DNA from: Deltaproteobacteria bacterium
GTDB taxonomy: Bacteria; Myxococcota_A; Polyangia; Polyangiales; Sandaracinaceae
Direction: 5' to 3'
Assembly: GCA_017303575.1 (NCBI GenBank)
Contig: JAFLCL010000005.1
Span: 1 to 64,000, forward strand
DNA: 64,000 nucleotides
The position numbers were made by a program, and so were the translations under genes. Below, piece by piece: positions 31,611 through 43,538 of the stretch; position 1 is the first letter of the stretch; every line of letters begins with the position of its first letter. Under the pieces are notes generated by a model. It did not search any database, was not told the origin of the DNA, and was given only the letters and a program-made list of their open reading frames with translations.

Positions 31611-32305
31611 GCGCGCGCTCCCTCGGTGGCAGCGCCCGCCGCATCGTTCCGGATCGCTTGGATCGCACGGCCGTACTCGCCGCCGGTGAACACGGCGTTG
31701 CCCGCCACGAGCGCGTCGGCGCCCGCCTCGCACACGGTGCGCGCCGTCCCGACCTTGATCCCGCCGTCGACCTCGAGATCGATCTCGCGTCCTTCGGCGT
31801 CGATCATCTGCCGAAGCCGCGCGATCTTCGGCACCACCTCGGGGAGGAAGGACTGCCCACCGAAGCCGGGGTTCACGCTCATCACGAGCACGAGATCGAC
31901 CAGCGACATCACGTAACGCAGCGCCTCTTCGCTCGTCGCGGGGTTGAGCGAGACGCCAGCCTTCTTGCCGCGAAGTCGGATCGCCTGGAGCGTGCGATGC
32001 AGGTGCGTCGTCGCCTCCGCGTGGACGGTGATGATGTCCGCCCCGGCATCGGCGAACGCATCCACGTAGCGCTCGGGCTCGATGATCATGAGGTGCACGT
32101 CGAGCGGCTTCTGCGTGACCCTGCGGAGCGCCGCGACGACCGGGGGGCCGATCGTGAGGTTCGGGACGTAGCGGCCGTCCATGACGTCGACGTGGATCCA
32201 GTCGGCGCCCGCGGCCTCGACGGCTCGCACCTCGTCGCCGAGGCGCGCGAAGTCTGCGGAGAGGATGGAGGGCGCGATGCGGATCGGCCGAGGAGAGCGG
32301 GGCAC
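31607..32305 (-). CDS. rpe: ribulose-phosphate 3-epimerase
   Basis: A 232-residue TIM-barrel enzyme that interconverts ribulose 5-phosphate and xylulose 5-phosphate in the pentose phosphate pathway. The start is placed at GTG 32305, giving [20 protein letters not shown]; an ATG at 32335 would add 10 residues. Metal and catalytic residues appear in [40 protein letters not shown] and [13 protein letters not shown], and the phosphate site in DGGIK with AGNAVF. It is coupled to the downstream activator gene through a GTGA overlap, an uncommon link between a central carbon enzyme and a regulator. Confidence 0.95.
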   Translation of the reverse strand: MPRSPRPIRIAPSILSADFARLGDEVRAVEAAGADWIHVDVMDGRYVPNLTIGPPVVAALRRVTQKPLDVHLMIIEPERYVDAFADAGADIITVHAEATTHLHRTLQAIRLRGKKAGVSLNPATSEEALRYVMSLVDLVLVMSVNPGFGGQSFLPEVVPKIARLRQMIDAEGREIDLEVDGGIKVGTARTVCEAGADALVAGNAVFTGGEYGRAIQAIRNDAAGAATEGARA

Positions 32306-32404
32306 GAAGGCATCTCGCCACGCCGCCGAGCACATCGTCAAGCGTCCGCACGACGACGGCTCGGCCCTGCGAAAACGGGCGGTCTCCGAGGACGCGTTCG
32401 TTTG

Positions 32405-32433
32405 TTGCCGTGATCGCGCGGAATTCCTAGAAT
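32405..32433 (+). promoter_or_regulatory. sigma-70-like promoter of the Ser/Thr kinase gene
   Basis: TTGCCG (32405-32410), 17-base spacer, TAGAAT (32428-32433), in the 165-base divergent gap between rpe and the kinase. The expected start point is near 32440, about 30 bases before the ATG. Confidence 0.5.
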
Positions 32434-32470
32434 CGCGGTCCCTGCCTCCCGCGGAAGCGAACCCAACGAA

Positions 32471-33943
32471 ATGGCCGTCGAACAGCGATACCGTGTGACC
32501 GAGCGCCTCGAAGCAGGCGGCATGGCCGAGGTGTTCCGCGGCGAAGCCATGTCGGTGCAGGGCTTCAAGAAGCAGGTCGCGATCAAGCGCGTCCTGCCGC
32601 ACCTCGCGCAGAACAAGAACTTCATCTCGATGTTCCTCGACGAAGCGCGCCTCGGCGCGCGCCTCGCGCACGCGAACATCGTGACCGTCTTCGACATCGG
32701 CGCCGCGGACAACACGTTCTTCATCGTCATGGAGTTCGTCGACGGCTGTAACCTGAAGGCCATCATCGAGGAGCACCGGCAGCAGGGGCGCCGCATCCCG
32801 GTGAAGGACGCCGTCTACATCTCGATCGAGGCGTGCAAGGGCCTGTCGTTCGCGCACGAGGTGCAGGACGACGACAACAACGACCTCCACATCGTCCATC
32901 GCGACATCTCGCCGCCGAACATCCTCATCTCCAAGCGCGGCGAGGTGAAGGTCACGGACTTCGGCCTCGCGAAGGCCACGACGCAGCTCGAGAAGACCGA
33001 CCCCGGCGTGGTGAAGGGCAAGTTCAGCTACCTCTCGCCCGAGGCCGCGCTCGGCGAGCCCGTCGACGCGCGTACCGACGTGTACGCGCTCGGCATCGTG
33101 CTGTGGGAGATGCTCGCGGGCCGCCGCCTCTACCTGGGCGAGACCGACTACGCGACGGTGAAGCTCGTCCAGCAGTCGAACGTGCCGAGCCTCTCGCGCA
33201 TCAACCCCGAGGTCGACGCCGAGCTCGAGCGCGTGATCGGGAAGTCGCTCGAGAAGGACGTCGAGAAGCGCTTCCAGACCGCGCGCGACTTCGGCGATGC
33301 GCTCGCGCAGTACCTCTTCTCGCGACAGCAGAAGGTCACGGCGTTCGACGTCGCGAACCTCGTGAAGTGGGTCGTCGACTCGAAGAAGGCGACGAAGGCG
33401 GGGCAGAAGCCCGAGCAGTCGATCATCGATCGCCTCATCCAGGAAGAGCTCCTGCGCTTCACCTCGCTCGACGACGTCGCACCCACGCCCGACAGCGACA
33501 GCGGCGAGAAGGACGGCGCACGTCCACTCGACGGCGGCCTCTTCGAGAACCCCGCCGACTGGTTCGCCGACGACAAGGACGTGCAGAGCGCTGTCGAGAC
33601 GAAGGCGCGCGATCAGAACCGCGGCCCTCGCTGGTCCGAGTCGGGCGTGGAGACGCCAGAGGACGCAGGCGATCTCTCCGACATGCTCGAGGAGAAGGCC
33701 GAGCCCGCGCCTCGCACGAGCGCGCCGGCCCCCGCCGCCGAGCGCGTGTCGGTCCCGCCCGAGCCCAAGACGAGCGCGCCGGTTGCGACGGCAACCGAGA
33801 CGAAGCTCAAGACCACGGCGGAGGACGCGAAGGATCGCCCCTCGGAGGCCGGGAAGTCGAACGCGATGCTGTACGTCGCGATCGCCATCGTCGTGATCGC
33901 GGGCGCGGGCGCCGCCGCGTACTTCGGCGGCTTCCTCTCCTGA
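32471..33943 (+). CDS. membrane-anchored serine/threonine protein kinase
   Basis: A 490-residue kinase. The catalytic domain covers about 7-280: glycine loop [20 protein letters not shown] with the ATP lysine, catalytic H143-R144-D145 in [20 protein letters not shown] and [20 protein letters not shown]. The link region 300-460 is acidic and Pro/Ala-rich, without a fold. A single C-terminal membrane helix ([21 protein letters not shown]) anchors it with the kinase in the cytoplasm and only a few residues outside. It sits opposite rpe and the FHA activator and may phosphorylate the latter; this is inference from position and domain logic. Confidence 0.92.
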   Translation: MAVEQRYRVTERLEAGGMAEVFRGEAMSVQGFKKQVAIKRVLPHLAQNKNFISMFLDEARLGARLAHANIVTVFDIGAADNTFFIVMEFVDGCNLKAIIEEHRQQGRRIPVKDAVYISIEACKGLSFAHEVQDDDNNDLHIVHRDISPPNILISKRGEVKVTDFGLAKATTQLEKTDPGVVKGKFSYLSPEAALGEPVDARTDVYALGIVLWEMLAGRRLYLGETDYATVKLVQQSNVPSLSRINPEVDAELERVIGKSLEKDVEKRFQTARDFGDALAQYLFSRQQKVTAFDVANLVKWVVDSKKATKAGQKPEQSIIDRLIQEELLRFTSLDDVAPTPDSDSGEKDGARPLDGGLFENPADWFADDKDVQSAVETKARDQNRGPRWSESGVETPEDAGDLSDMLEEKAEPAPRTSAPAPAAERVSVPPEPKTSAPVATATETKLKTTAEDAKDRPSEAGKSNAMLYVAIAIVVIAGAGAAAYFGGFLS

Positions 33944-34404
33944 TGAGCGAGCCCGACGCGAGCCCCGAGTCGGTCGTGCGCTCGGCGGGCTCGGCGTTCC
34001 GGTACGTGTTCGGCGGCGGCTTCTTCGGCCTCGGGATCTTCGCGCTCGTGGCGGTCGCGGAGTACCAAGCGGAGCCACAGCGTGTGCTCGCGGTCGCCAC
34101 GCTGGATCGACTGCGCGTGGGTGATCCCACCGCGAGCGCGATGACGCGCGACGATCTCGCCAGTGCGCTCGCAGGGCTTCCTTCGAGCAGCCGCGAGGGC
34201 CTCGAGATCGTGCGCCGTGCGAGCTCGTTCGTGGCGGGCTGGAACACCACCGTCTCGTGGGGCGAGCGCTGCGTCGAGGTGGATGCCTACGCGCCGTCGG
34301 GCCGGACGCGCCTGTACGTGCCCATGCGTGAGGACGCGACCGTCTGGGTGCTCACAGCGATCCTGACCGAAGAGCCAGACTGGGGTCCCTGCTCGTCCGA
34401 CTGA
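33943..34404 (+). CDS. hypothetical single-pass membrane protein
   Basis: A 153-residue protein whose ATG overlaps the last base of the kinase stop (TGATG), so it is probably made together with it. One membrane helix ([20 protein letters not shown]) lies near residues 23-42, followed by an external domain of about 110 residues with helices ([20 protein letters not shown]) and strands ([20 protein letters not shown]). It has two cysteines. No family is recognised; it could be an accessory or sensor partner of the kinase. Confidence 0.75.
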   Translation: MSEPDASPESVVRSAGSAFRYVFGGGFFGLGIFALVAVAEYQAEPQRVLAVATLDRLRVGDPTASAMTRDDLASALAGLPSSSREGLEIVRRASSFVAGWNTTVSWGERCVEVDAYAPSGRTRLYVPMREDATVWVLTAILTEEPDWGPCSSD

Positions 34405-34461
34405 TCTCTCGAACGATCGTTGCCGCGCGCGGCGCACGTCGGCATCCTGGGAACGAGGTCC

Positions 34462-37400
34462 ATGAAGTCCCAGACCCGTGTTTTCGCGCAGACCGCGCTC
34501 GTCGCCGCGCTCTGCTTCTTCCTCCCCACGATCGCCTCCGCGCAGGACCTGCTCGTCGACGGCATGTCCGCCGATCCCGCGATGCGTGCGATCACGCTGG
34601 GCGGCGTTCATCGCTACGACACCGTGCGCGTGGTGCGCGGCGGGACGATCACGGTGCCGCCGTTCGACGGAACCGATCGCGCGAGCACCGGCAACCTCGT
34701 GCTGATCGCGCCCTCGATCGAGGTCGATGCGACGAGCAGCATCACTGCGCGCGGCGCTGGCTACAGCACCGTGCGCTGCGGCAACGGCGTGGGCCCCGCC
34801 GCGCGACCCACCTCGGGCGGACGCGGAGGCTGCTCGGTGCGCGACTCGGGTGGCGGTGGCGCGCACTTCGGTCGAGGAGGACGCGGCACGATCGACGCGC
34901 CCACTGCGTTCCCTCGGGACTTCGAGGAAGACTGCGGCAACACACTCTCGGCGGGCATGTGCACCGATCGGACGGACTGTCGCACCCGCGACGACGGCCT
35001 GCCTTCGGTCGCGGGCGTGGGCTGGTTCCACTCGATCTACGACGTCGAGTTCGGTGCGTCGGGCGGCGACAAGGGCTGTCGCGATGGCGACGGGTTCGGC
35101 ACCGAGCCGATGGTCGGTGGCCCCGGCGGCGGCCGTATCGTGCTCGTCTCGCTCACGCCGGGGTCGACCGGAACGATCCACATCGACGGGCTCGTCACCG
35201 CGAACGGTCGTCGTGGCTGCGGCATCGGCAACGACTCCGGCGGCGGTGGTGCAGGCGGGTCGATCTTCGTCGTCGGCGATCGCGTGACGATCGGCGCGAG
35301 CGGTCGCGTGACGGCCGCCGGCGGCATCGGTGGGGACACGTTCTCTGCAGCGGTCGGTCAGCCCGACTACCTCGACTGTCCCTCGGGCGCGCAGACCGGC
35401 GGCACGTGCGACGACTGCGGGGGCGGCGGCGGCGGTGGCATCATCGCGGTGCAGTCGCGCGTCGCGAGCTTCGCGGACGGCGCCACGTTCGACGTCGGCG
35501 GTGCGACGGGCGGCGTGTGCCCGATCTGCCAGGGCGAGGCGGGCGGCGGCGCAGGCGAGCTCCAGCTCGACGGCCTCTACGTCGGTGAGATCTGCGACGG
35601 CTACGACAACGACTTCGACGATCGTGTCGACGAGGGCCTGGGCACCACGACCTGCGGCCTCGGGGCGTGCGCGATGTCGGGCGCGGCGTGCGACGTCGCG
35701 CGTGGCGTTCCCTCGTCGTGCGCACCGACGACGACCGACGCCAGCTGCTTCGCGACGCGTGACGCTGCGAGGCCCCGCGTCGCCGTGATCCTCGACACGT
35801 CCGCGTCGATGCTCCTCGATCTCGCAGGCTATCCGACGTTCGGTGATGGATCGGTCGAGCACCCGGGGCTCGACACCGACGGCGACGGCCGCCCCAACGA
35901 CTCGCGTCTCGCTCTCGCGCGCGAGTCGCTCGCGAACGTGATCAGCGCCTACCCCGAGATCGACTTCGCGCTCGCACGCTACGCGCAGGACATGGCAGAG
36001 GACCGGTTCTGCCAGAACGCGGCGTGGTTCGAGTGCGCGGGCATCGTGGGCACGTACGACGATCCGCGCGACAACACGGGCTCGCTGGCGTGCAACGTCG
36101 CGATCTCGCCGACGAGCACAGTGCCGGTGCCGCGCGTCTCGATGGGCGACGAGTGCATCAACTACTCGGGCAGCTGTGGCGGCCCGCGCCGAGGTGCGGA
36201 CGTGCTCAGCGGCTTCGGCACGCGCACGCGCGACCTCGTGCGCTGGCTCGATGGACGCGAGACGCGCTTCATCGACGACGAGACGACGGGCGACGTGTGT
36301 CAGCACTCACGCGGCGGAGACTGCGAGGTGCGCGGTGCAGGACCCACGCCGCTCGCGGGATCGCTCCAGGCGATCGAGGACTACATCACGCCGATCCGCG
36401 CGACCGATGCGCAACGCACCTGTCGCACGTACTCCGTGATCCTGGTCACCGATGGCGCCGAGAGCTGCAACGGCGATCCATCCAGCGTCGCGCGCGAGCT
36501 GCACGACGTGTACGGCATCGAGGTCTACGTCATCGCCGTGAGCGTGCGCGCCGAGGAGGAGGCCTCGCTCAACGGCATCGCGGTCGCGGGCTCGGGCGGA
36601 TCGACCACCACGGCGACGTTCGTGCGCAGGCCCGAGGACCTCGTGCCCGCGCTCACCTCGATCATCGAAGACTCGCTCCGCACCGAGCGCTGCAACGGCG
36701 TCGACGACAACTGCAACGGCCTCATCGACGAAGGTTTCGCAGGCCTCGGCGACGCCTGTGACGACGGCGAGCGCGGGGTGTGCCGCGGCACCGGCCGCTA
36801 CGTCTGCACCGCCGATCAGCTGGGCACCGAGTGCCGGATCGAGATGGACGGCATGACGGCAGGCACCGAGTCCTGCAACGCGATGGACGACGACTGCGAC
36901 GAGGCCATCGACGAAGGCCTCACGTGCACCGGGGGCTGCACACCGAGCGGCCCCGAGGTGTGCAACGGCGTCGACGACAACTGCAACGGCACCGTGGACG
37001 AGGCCGATCCGATGCTCGGCACGCCATGCCTCGACGGCGGCCTCTGCGAGCCGGGTGAGATCCGCTGCGTCGTCGGCATGCTCCGCTGCGTCGGCGGAAC
37101 GCCGGCGCGCGACGAGGTGTGCAACGGCCTCGACGACGACTGCGACGGAACCGCGGACGACCTCGCGATGTGCCCCGTCACGACGGCGTGCATCGAAGGC
37201 GCGTGTCGACGCGAGTGCGACCCGACGATGGAATTCCCTTGTCCGCCGGGCTTTCTCTGCGAGATGCCGGAGGGCGAGTCGTCGTCGTACTGCCTGCCCA
37301 CGCCGTGCGCGTCGTGCTTGCCCGGCGAGCTCTGCGTGATGGACGCGTGCGTCGATCCTTGCGACGGCATCACGTGCGACGAAGGCCTCACGTGCCTGAG

Positions 37401-38003
37401 CGGCCGCTGCGTGGACTGCCACGTCTCGGGGTGCGCGCCGGGCGAGCACTGCGTGGCCTCGAGCTGTCAGCCTGATCGCTGCCTCGGGCGCGACTGCGGC
37501 ACGAGCGCTTGCGTCGACGGCCTGTGTGAGGACGTCTGTGGACCGCAGGACTGCGGGCTCGGTGAGCGCTGCGCCGAGGACGGCAGCTGCGAGCCCGATC
37601 CGTGTGCAGGCGTGAGCTGCGAGAGCGGTCGGTACTGCGACGAGGGCACGTGCCGCCCCGATCTCTGCGCGATGGGCATGACGTGCGCGGCAGGGGACGT
37701 GTGCGCGTCCGCGCTCGGCTGCATCGACGATCCGTGCGCGACGATCGAGTGCCCACGCGGTGAGCTCTGCGTCGTGGACGATCGCGGCCAGGCGCTGTGC
37801 GACGGCGGTGGACCGATCATGCCCGGCATGGACGCGGGGACGAGCACGAGCGGGCGCGTGCTCGCGACCGGCGGCGGTCTGTGCGCAGTCACCACCACCC
37901 TCGCGAGCTCCAACCGCACGATCCCGATCGCGCTCGTCGCGATGGCGCTCGCGATCCGCGCACGGCGAAGGCGCACGCGTGCACACCGCGACGGAGGCGA
38001 GCG

Positions 38004-38007
<4 letters not shown>
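34462..38007 (+). CDS. large secreted protein: Gly-rich N-terminus, von Willebrand A domain, MopE-like repeats, MYXO-CTERM-like tail
   Basis: A 1181-residue protein with signal MKSQTRVFAQTALVAALCFF ending near ASAQ. Residues about 20-385 form a Gly/Ser-rich beta-helix-like region. Residues about 440-740 are a von Willebrand A domain with the metal-binding start VAVILDTSASM and ILVTDGAESCNGD. After 745 come MopE-type units (CNGVDDNCNGLIDEGF, CNGLDDDCDGTADD). About 900-1100 is a Cys-rich string of EGF-like modules (CAPGEHCVASSCQPDRC). The end, GGGLCAVTTT followed by a hydrophobic helix and RARRRRTR, resembles MYXO-CTERM surface-sorting signals. It is probably anchored on the outside of the cell for adhesion or cell-cell contact. 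It is coupled by ATGA to the next gene. Confidence 0.82.
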
Positions 38008-39512
<1,505 letters not shown>

Positions 39513-39516
39513 GCCC

Positions 39517-40212
39517 TCACGCCTCGCGGAGCCGGTAGCCCACGCCCGGCTCCGTGACGACGAGCTTGGGACGCGCGGGGTCGGCCTCGATCTTCTTGCG
39601 AAGCTCGGCCATGTGCACCCGCACGTAGTGAGACTGCGTCGCGTACGACGGGCCCCACACCTCCTTCAGGATGTGCCGATGCGTCAACACCTTGCCCGCG
39701 TGCTCCGCGAGCAAGGTGAGGAGGCGGTACTCGATCGGCGTGAGGTGAAGCTCGCTGCCGCCGCGCGTCACGATGCGCTTGACGCGATCGATCGTGACGT
39801 CGCCGAACACGAGCACCTTGGCGTCACCGCTGGGACCCGACGTCGCACGGTGGCGCAGCGCCACGCGCATGCGCGCGAGGAGCTCGTTCGTGCCGAACGG
39901 CTTGGTGAGGTAGTCGTCCGCGCCTGCATCGAGCGCCGTGACCTTGTCGTCCTCGCGGCCACGCGCCGACAGCACGATCACAGGCACCTGCGTCCACTCG
40001 CGCAGCGACGCGAGGAGCTCGAGCCCGTCACCATCGGGCAGCCCGAGGTCGAGCAGGACGAGCTCGGGGTGGTGCGACGTCGCGAGCAGCTTCGCCTCCG
40101 CCACCGTCGTCGCCTCGATCAGCCGATGCCCACGCGCCGTGAGCGCCGCGCGGATGAAGCGCCGCAGCTCCTTCTCGTCCTCCACGAGCAGCACCAGCGG
40201 CTCGTCGCTCAT
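39517..40212 (-). CDS. kdpE: KdpE response regulator
   Basis: A 231-residue OmpR-family regulator. The receiver domain carries the phosphorylation site D55 in VLLDLGLPDGDGL, with acidic pocket EDE at 11-13 and the lysine in YLTKPFGTNELLAR. The winged-helix domain includes LTPIEYRLLTLLAEHAGKVL, EVWGPSYATQSHYVRVHMAE and GVGYRLRE, closely typical of KdpE. It is the last gene of the kdp operon and overlaps kdpD by 4 bases (ATGA). It would activate kdp transcription when KdpD senses low potassium, presumably through the repeats at 49272-49311. Confidence 0.95.
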   Translation of the reverse strand: MSDEPLVLLVEDEKELRRFIRAALTARGHRLIEATTVAEAKLLATSHHPELVLLDLGLPDGDGLELLASLREWTQVPVIVLSARGREDDKVTALDAGADDYLTKPFGTNELLARMRVALRHRATSGPSGDAKVLVFGDVTIDRVKRIVTRGGSELHLTPIEYRLLTLLAEHAGKVLTHRHILKEVWGPSYATQSHYVRVHMAELRKKIEADPARPKLVVTEPGVGYRLREA

Positions 40213-42896
40213 CGGGCACCTTCGAGCGGCTCGGGCGCAGCGAGGCTCGGCGGCGTCCCGATCAGAGGGAGCGTGATCGTGAAGATCGCACCGCCGCCCT
40301 CGCGGTTCGAGGCGCGGATGCTGCCTCCGTGTGCCTCGCAGATCGCGCGACAGATCGGGAGGCCTAGCCCCACGCCCGTCACGCCTTCGTGGCGACCACG
40401 CTGAAACCGCTCGAACACCCGCTCCTCGCTGCCAGGCACCAGACCGGGACCACGATCGCCGACCACCACCGTGAGCGCCCCAGCGTCCGCGCGCGCCGTG
40501 ATGTCGAGCGCGCTCTCTCCCGCGTACTTGGTCGCATTCTCGAGGAGGTTCACGAACAGCTGCTCGAGCAACACCGGATCGACCGACACCAGGGGCACGT
40601 CGGCAGGCACGTCGAGGCGCACCGCGCGATCCCCCAAGCGCGTCTCGAGCTGCGCGATCGCGGCCACGATCACTTCCTCGATCGGCACCCACTCGCGCAC
40701 GAGCTCGACGGAACCGGAGTCGAGCCGCGTCATGTCGAGGAGGTTCGCGACGAGCCGCTCGAGGCGCACGGCTTGATCACAGATCGACGTCACGAGCTCG
40801 TCGTGCGTGTCTCTCGGAAGGGTTGGATCGGCGCGCAACGTCGAGGCCGCACCAGTGATCGCCGCGAGCGGCGTGCGGAGATCGTGCGACACGGCCGACA
40901 AGAGCGAGCTCCGGAGCTCCTCCGTCTTCGCGCGAAGCGCCGCCGAGCGCGCCTCCTCCGAGAGACGCAGTCGCGCGAGCGCGAAGGCGGCTTGTCGCGC
41001 GAGCGCGTCGAGCCACTCACGGGGCTCGCGATCGAGACCGCGCGCGGAGCGGGGCTCGATCGCGAGCACGCCCACGATGCTCGTGCCCGCGACGAGCGGC
41101 GCGGAAAGCGTGCTCGAGCCCGGCAGCGTGTCCGTGCCGAGACCAGCGACGCGCGCGTGGTCGAATGCCCACCCCGCGACGCCGTGCTCTTTGGGATCGA
41201 GGACCGCTCCCTCGGGATGCGAGGCCACCAAGGAGGGCACGCCGTCGGTGCCCGGCAGGAGAAGGAACGCACGCGCGTCGAAGAGCTGACCCGCGTGTCG
41301 GACGACCGCGTTGGCCGAGCTGCCGAGATCGTCCGCAGCGCCGAGGTCACGGCTCAGCGCGTAGAGGGCCGCCGTCCGCGACTCTCGGTGGATCGCGCCG
41401 CGCTCCTGTCGTCGAATGCGCGCCGTCAGCTCGCTGACGAGGAGACCCACGCCGAACATCATCGCGAACGTCAGCACGTAGCGAGTGTCCGCCACCGCGA
41501 AGGTGAAGCGAGGCGGGACGAGGAAGAAATCGTAGGCAGCGACACCGAGCGCTGCAGCGAGCACCGCGGGACCGCGTCCGAGACGGATGGCAGCGACGAG
41601 AACCGCGACGAGGAAGAGGACCTCGAGATCCGGCACCCGGAAGGCATGTGCGAGGCCGAGCGAGATCCCGGTCACGGCCGCCACGAGGACCGCCGCGAGG
41701 AGATAGGCCGTCGGCGACGCGCGCTCGTCCTCGACCTCGTCCAGCCCACGTGGCTCGGCCTCCGACTTTCCACCGATCACCTGGACGTCGATCTCACCGC
41801 TGCCGCGCACGATGTCGTCGAGCAGCGAGCCCCGCAGCCGATCGAGCCACCGCGAGTGCGTAGGCTTGCCGACGAGCAGGCGCGTCACGTTGTGCTGTCT
41901 CGAGTACGCCAGCACGGCATCCGCGACGCGGAGTCCCTCGAGACGAACCACGGAGGCACCGAGCGACTCGGCGAGCCGGAGGTGTCCCTCGAGTCGTGCC
42001 CGGTCCGACGTGCGCTCGATGCTCTCGACATAGACCGCGACCCACGGCGCACGGAGGCCGGCCGCCATGCGGTAGCCCTCGCGGATCACGCGATCGGATC
42101 CGGGTGACGGTCCGACACACACGAGCACGCGCTCGCTCGCGGGCCACGTCTCTTCCACCCCGTGCGCGGCGCGGTACTCACGCACGTCCTCATCGACGTG
42201 CTGGGCCACGCGACGAAGCGCCAGCTCGCGGAGCGCGAGCAGGTTGCCCTTGCGAAAGAAGTGCGCCTTGGCGCGCTCCGCCTGATCGGGAAGATAGACC
42301 TTGCCCTCCGCGAGACGCGCGAGGAGCTCTTCGGGCGGGATGTCGATGACCTCGATCTCGTCGGCGCGCTCGAGCACCGAGTCGGGCACCGTCTCGCGGA
42401 CCTGAACGTTGGTGATCTGCGCCACCACGTCGTTGAGGCTCTCGACGTGCTGGACGTTCACCGTGGTGAAGACGTCGATGCCTGCCTCGAGCAGCTCGAG
42501 CACGTCCTGCCAGCGCTTGGGATGCCGCGACCCCGGCGCGTTTGTGTGGGCGAGCTCGTCGACCAGCACGACCTTGGGCTTCCGCGCGAGCACTGCGTCG
42601 AGGTCGAGCTCGTCGAGCTGACGACCGCGGTGGCTCACCTTCTTGCGCGCGACCGTAGGCAGTCCCTCGAGCAGCGAGGCCGTCTCGGCGCGTCGGTGTG
42701 TCTCGACGACACCGACGACGACGTCGACGCCTTCGTCGCGGAGATCCCGCGCGACCCTCAGCATTCGGTACGTCTTGCCGACGCCCGGCGCGAAACCGAA
42801 GAACACCTTGAGCCGCGCGCGCAGGGCTCGCTGCTCCTCCGACTGGATGCGTCGGAGGAGCTGATCGGGATCGGGGCGCTGCTCCTCGGCGGTCAC
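40209..42896 (-). CDS. kdpD: KdpD sensor histidine kinase
   Basis: An 895-residue sensor. The N-terminal KdpD domain has the Walker-A-like FFGFAPGVGKTYRMLRVA and VLVDELAHTNAPGSRHPKRW. A universal-stress-like domain follows (ERVLVCVGPSPGSDRVI), then four membrane helices (residues about 400-500), a GAF domain and the kinase core with SHDLRTPLAAITGAAS (phosphorylated His), LLENATKYAGE, VVGDRGPGLVPGSEERVFER and GVGLGLPICRAICEAHGG. It senses potassium limitation or ionic stress and phosphorylates KdpE. Both ends overlap neighbours by 4 bases, so kdpC, kdpD and kdpE are one translational chain. Confidence 0.96.
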   Translation of the reverse strand: MTAEEQRPDPDQLLRRIQSEEQRALRARLKVFFGFAPGVGKTYRMLRVARDLRDEGVDVVVGVVETHRRAETASLLEGLPTVARKKVSHRGRQLDELDLDAVLARKPKVVLVDELAHTNAPGSRHPKRWQDVLELLEAGIDVFTTVNVQHVESLNDVVAQITNVQVRETVPDSVLERADEIEVIDIPPEELLARLAEGKVYLPDQAERAKAHFFRKGNLLALRELALRRVAQHVDEDVREYRAAHGVEETWPASERVLVCVGPSPGSDRVIREGYRMAAGLRAPWVAVYVESIERTSDRARLEGHLRLAESLGASVVRLEGLRVADAVLAYSRQHNVTRLLVGKPTHSRWLDRLRGSLLDDIVRGSGEIDVQVIGGKSEAEPRGLDEVEDERASPTAYLLAAVLVAAVTGISLGLAHAFRVPDLEVLFLVAVLVAAIRLGRGPAVLAAALGVAAYDFFLVPPRFTFAVADTRYVLTFAMMFGVGLLVSELTARIRRQERGAIHRESRTAALYALSRDLGAADDLGSSANAVVRHAGQLFDARAFLLLPGTDGVPSLVASHPEGAVLDPKEHGVAGWAFDHARVAGLGTDTLPGSSTLSAPLVAGTSIVGVLAIEPRSARGLDREPREWLDALARQAAFALARLRLSEEARSAALRAKTEELRSSLLSAVSHDLRTPLAAITGAASTLRADPTLPRDTHDELVTSICDQAVRLERLVANLLDMTRLDSGSVELVREWVPIEEVIVAAIAQLETRLGDRAVRLDVPADVPLVSVDPVLLEQLFVNLLENATKYAGESALDITARADAGALTVVVGDRGPGLVPGSEERVFERFQRGRHEGVTGVGLGLPICRAICEAHGGSIRASNREGGGAIFTITLPLIGTPPSLAAPEPLEGAR

Positions 42897-43516
42897 GGGC
42901 CGTCAGTGTCGTCGCTCGGCGTCGGTGCGCCAGCCGCGGGCGCGCCGAACGCCTCGTCGAGCGCCAGGTTCACGAAGAGGACATTCACCCGGGGCGCGCC
43001 CAGGAGCCCGAGTGTCCGCTGCTCGACGTTCGCCTCCACGATCGCGCGCACACGCGACACTTCCACACCGCGCGCGCGAGCGACACGGCTGACCTGATGG
43101 AGCGCGGCAGCAGGGGAGATGTGGGGATCGAGACCGCTGCCCGAGGCGGTCACGAGGTCCACCGGCACCGGCTCGGTCGAGCCTGGGCTCGCTTCGCGCA
43201 GGGCGGCCACGCGCGACGCGACCGCCTCCCGGAGGGCTGGATTCAGCGGGCCCTGGTTCGAGCCCGTCGAGGCCGACGCGTCGTACGCAAACGTGCCAGT
43301 GGCCGAAGGTCGGCCCCACACGTACGCGGGATCGTCGAAGTGCTGTCCGATGAGCGCGCTGCCGACCACCTCGCCGTCGCGAAGCACGAGGCTTCCGTTC
43401 GCCTGCTCGGGAAAGACGAGCTGCGCGATGCCCGTGACGAGCAGCGGATAGACCACGCCCGTCAGAACCGTGAGGAGCGCGAAGAGCACCGACGCGGGGC
43501 GCAAGAGAGTGAGCAT
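42893..43516 (-). CDS. kdpC: potassium-transporting ATPase KdpC subunit
   Basis: A 207-residue subunit with one membrane helix (LLRPASVLFALLTVLTGVVYPLL) and a large external domain. Family motifs: GSLVLRDGEVVGSALIGQHF, YVWGRPSATGTFAYDASAST, GSNQGPLNPALREAV, TASGSGLDPHISPAAALHQ and VNVLFVNLALDEAF. In the Kdp complex KdpC sits beside KdpB and KdpA and aids potassium delivery or ATP binding. It is slightly longer than the E. coli protein. It begins 22 bases after the kdpB stop. Confidence 0.95.
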   Translation of the reverse strand: MLTLLRPASVLFALLTVLTGVVYPLLVTGIAQLVFPEQANGSLVLRDGEVVGSALIGQHFDDPAYVWGRPSATGTFAYDASASTGSNQGPLNPALREAVASRVAALREASPGSTEPVPVDLVTASGSGLDPHISPAAALHQVSRVARARGVEVSRVRAIVEANVEQRTLGLLGAPRVNVLFVNLALDEAFGAPAAGAPTPSDDTDGP

Positions 43517-43538
43517 GGCTCGTTCCTTTCCGTCGGCC

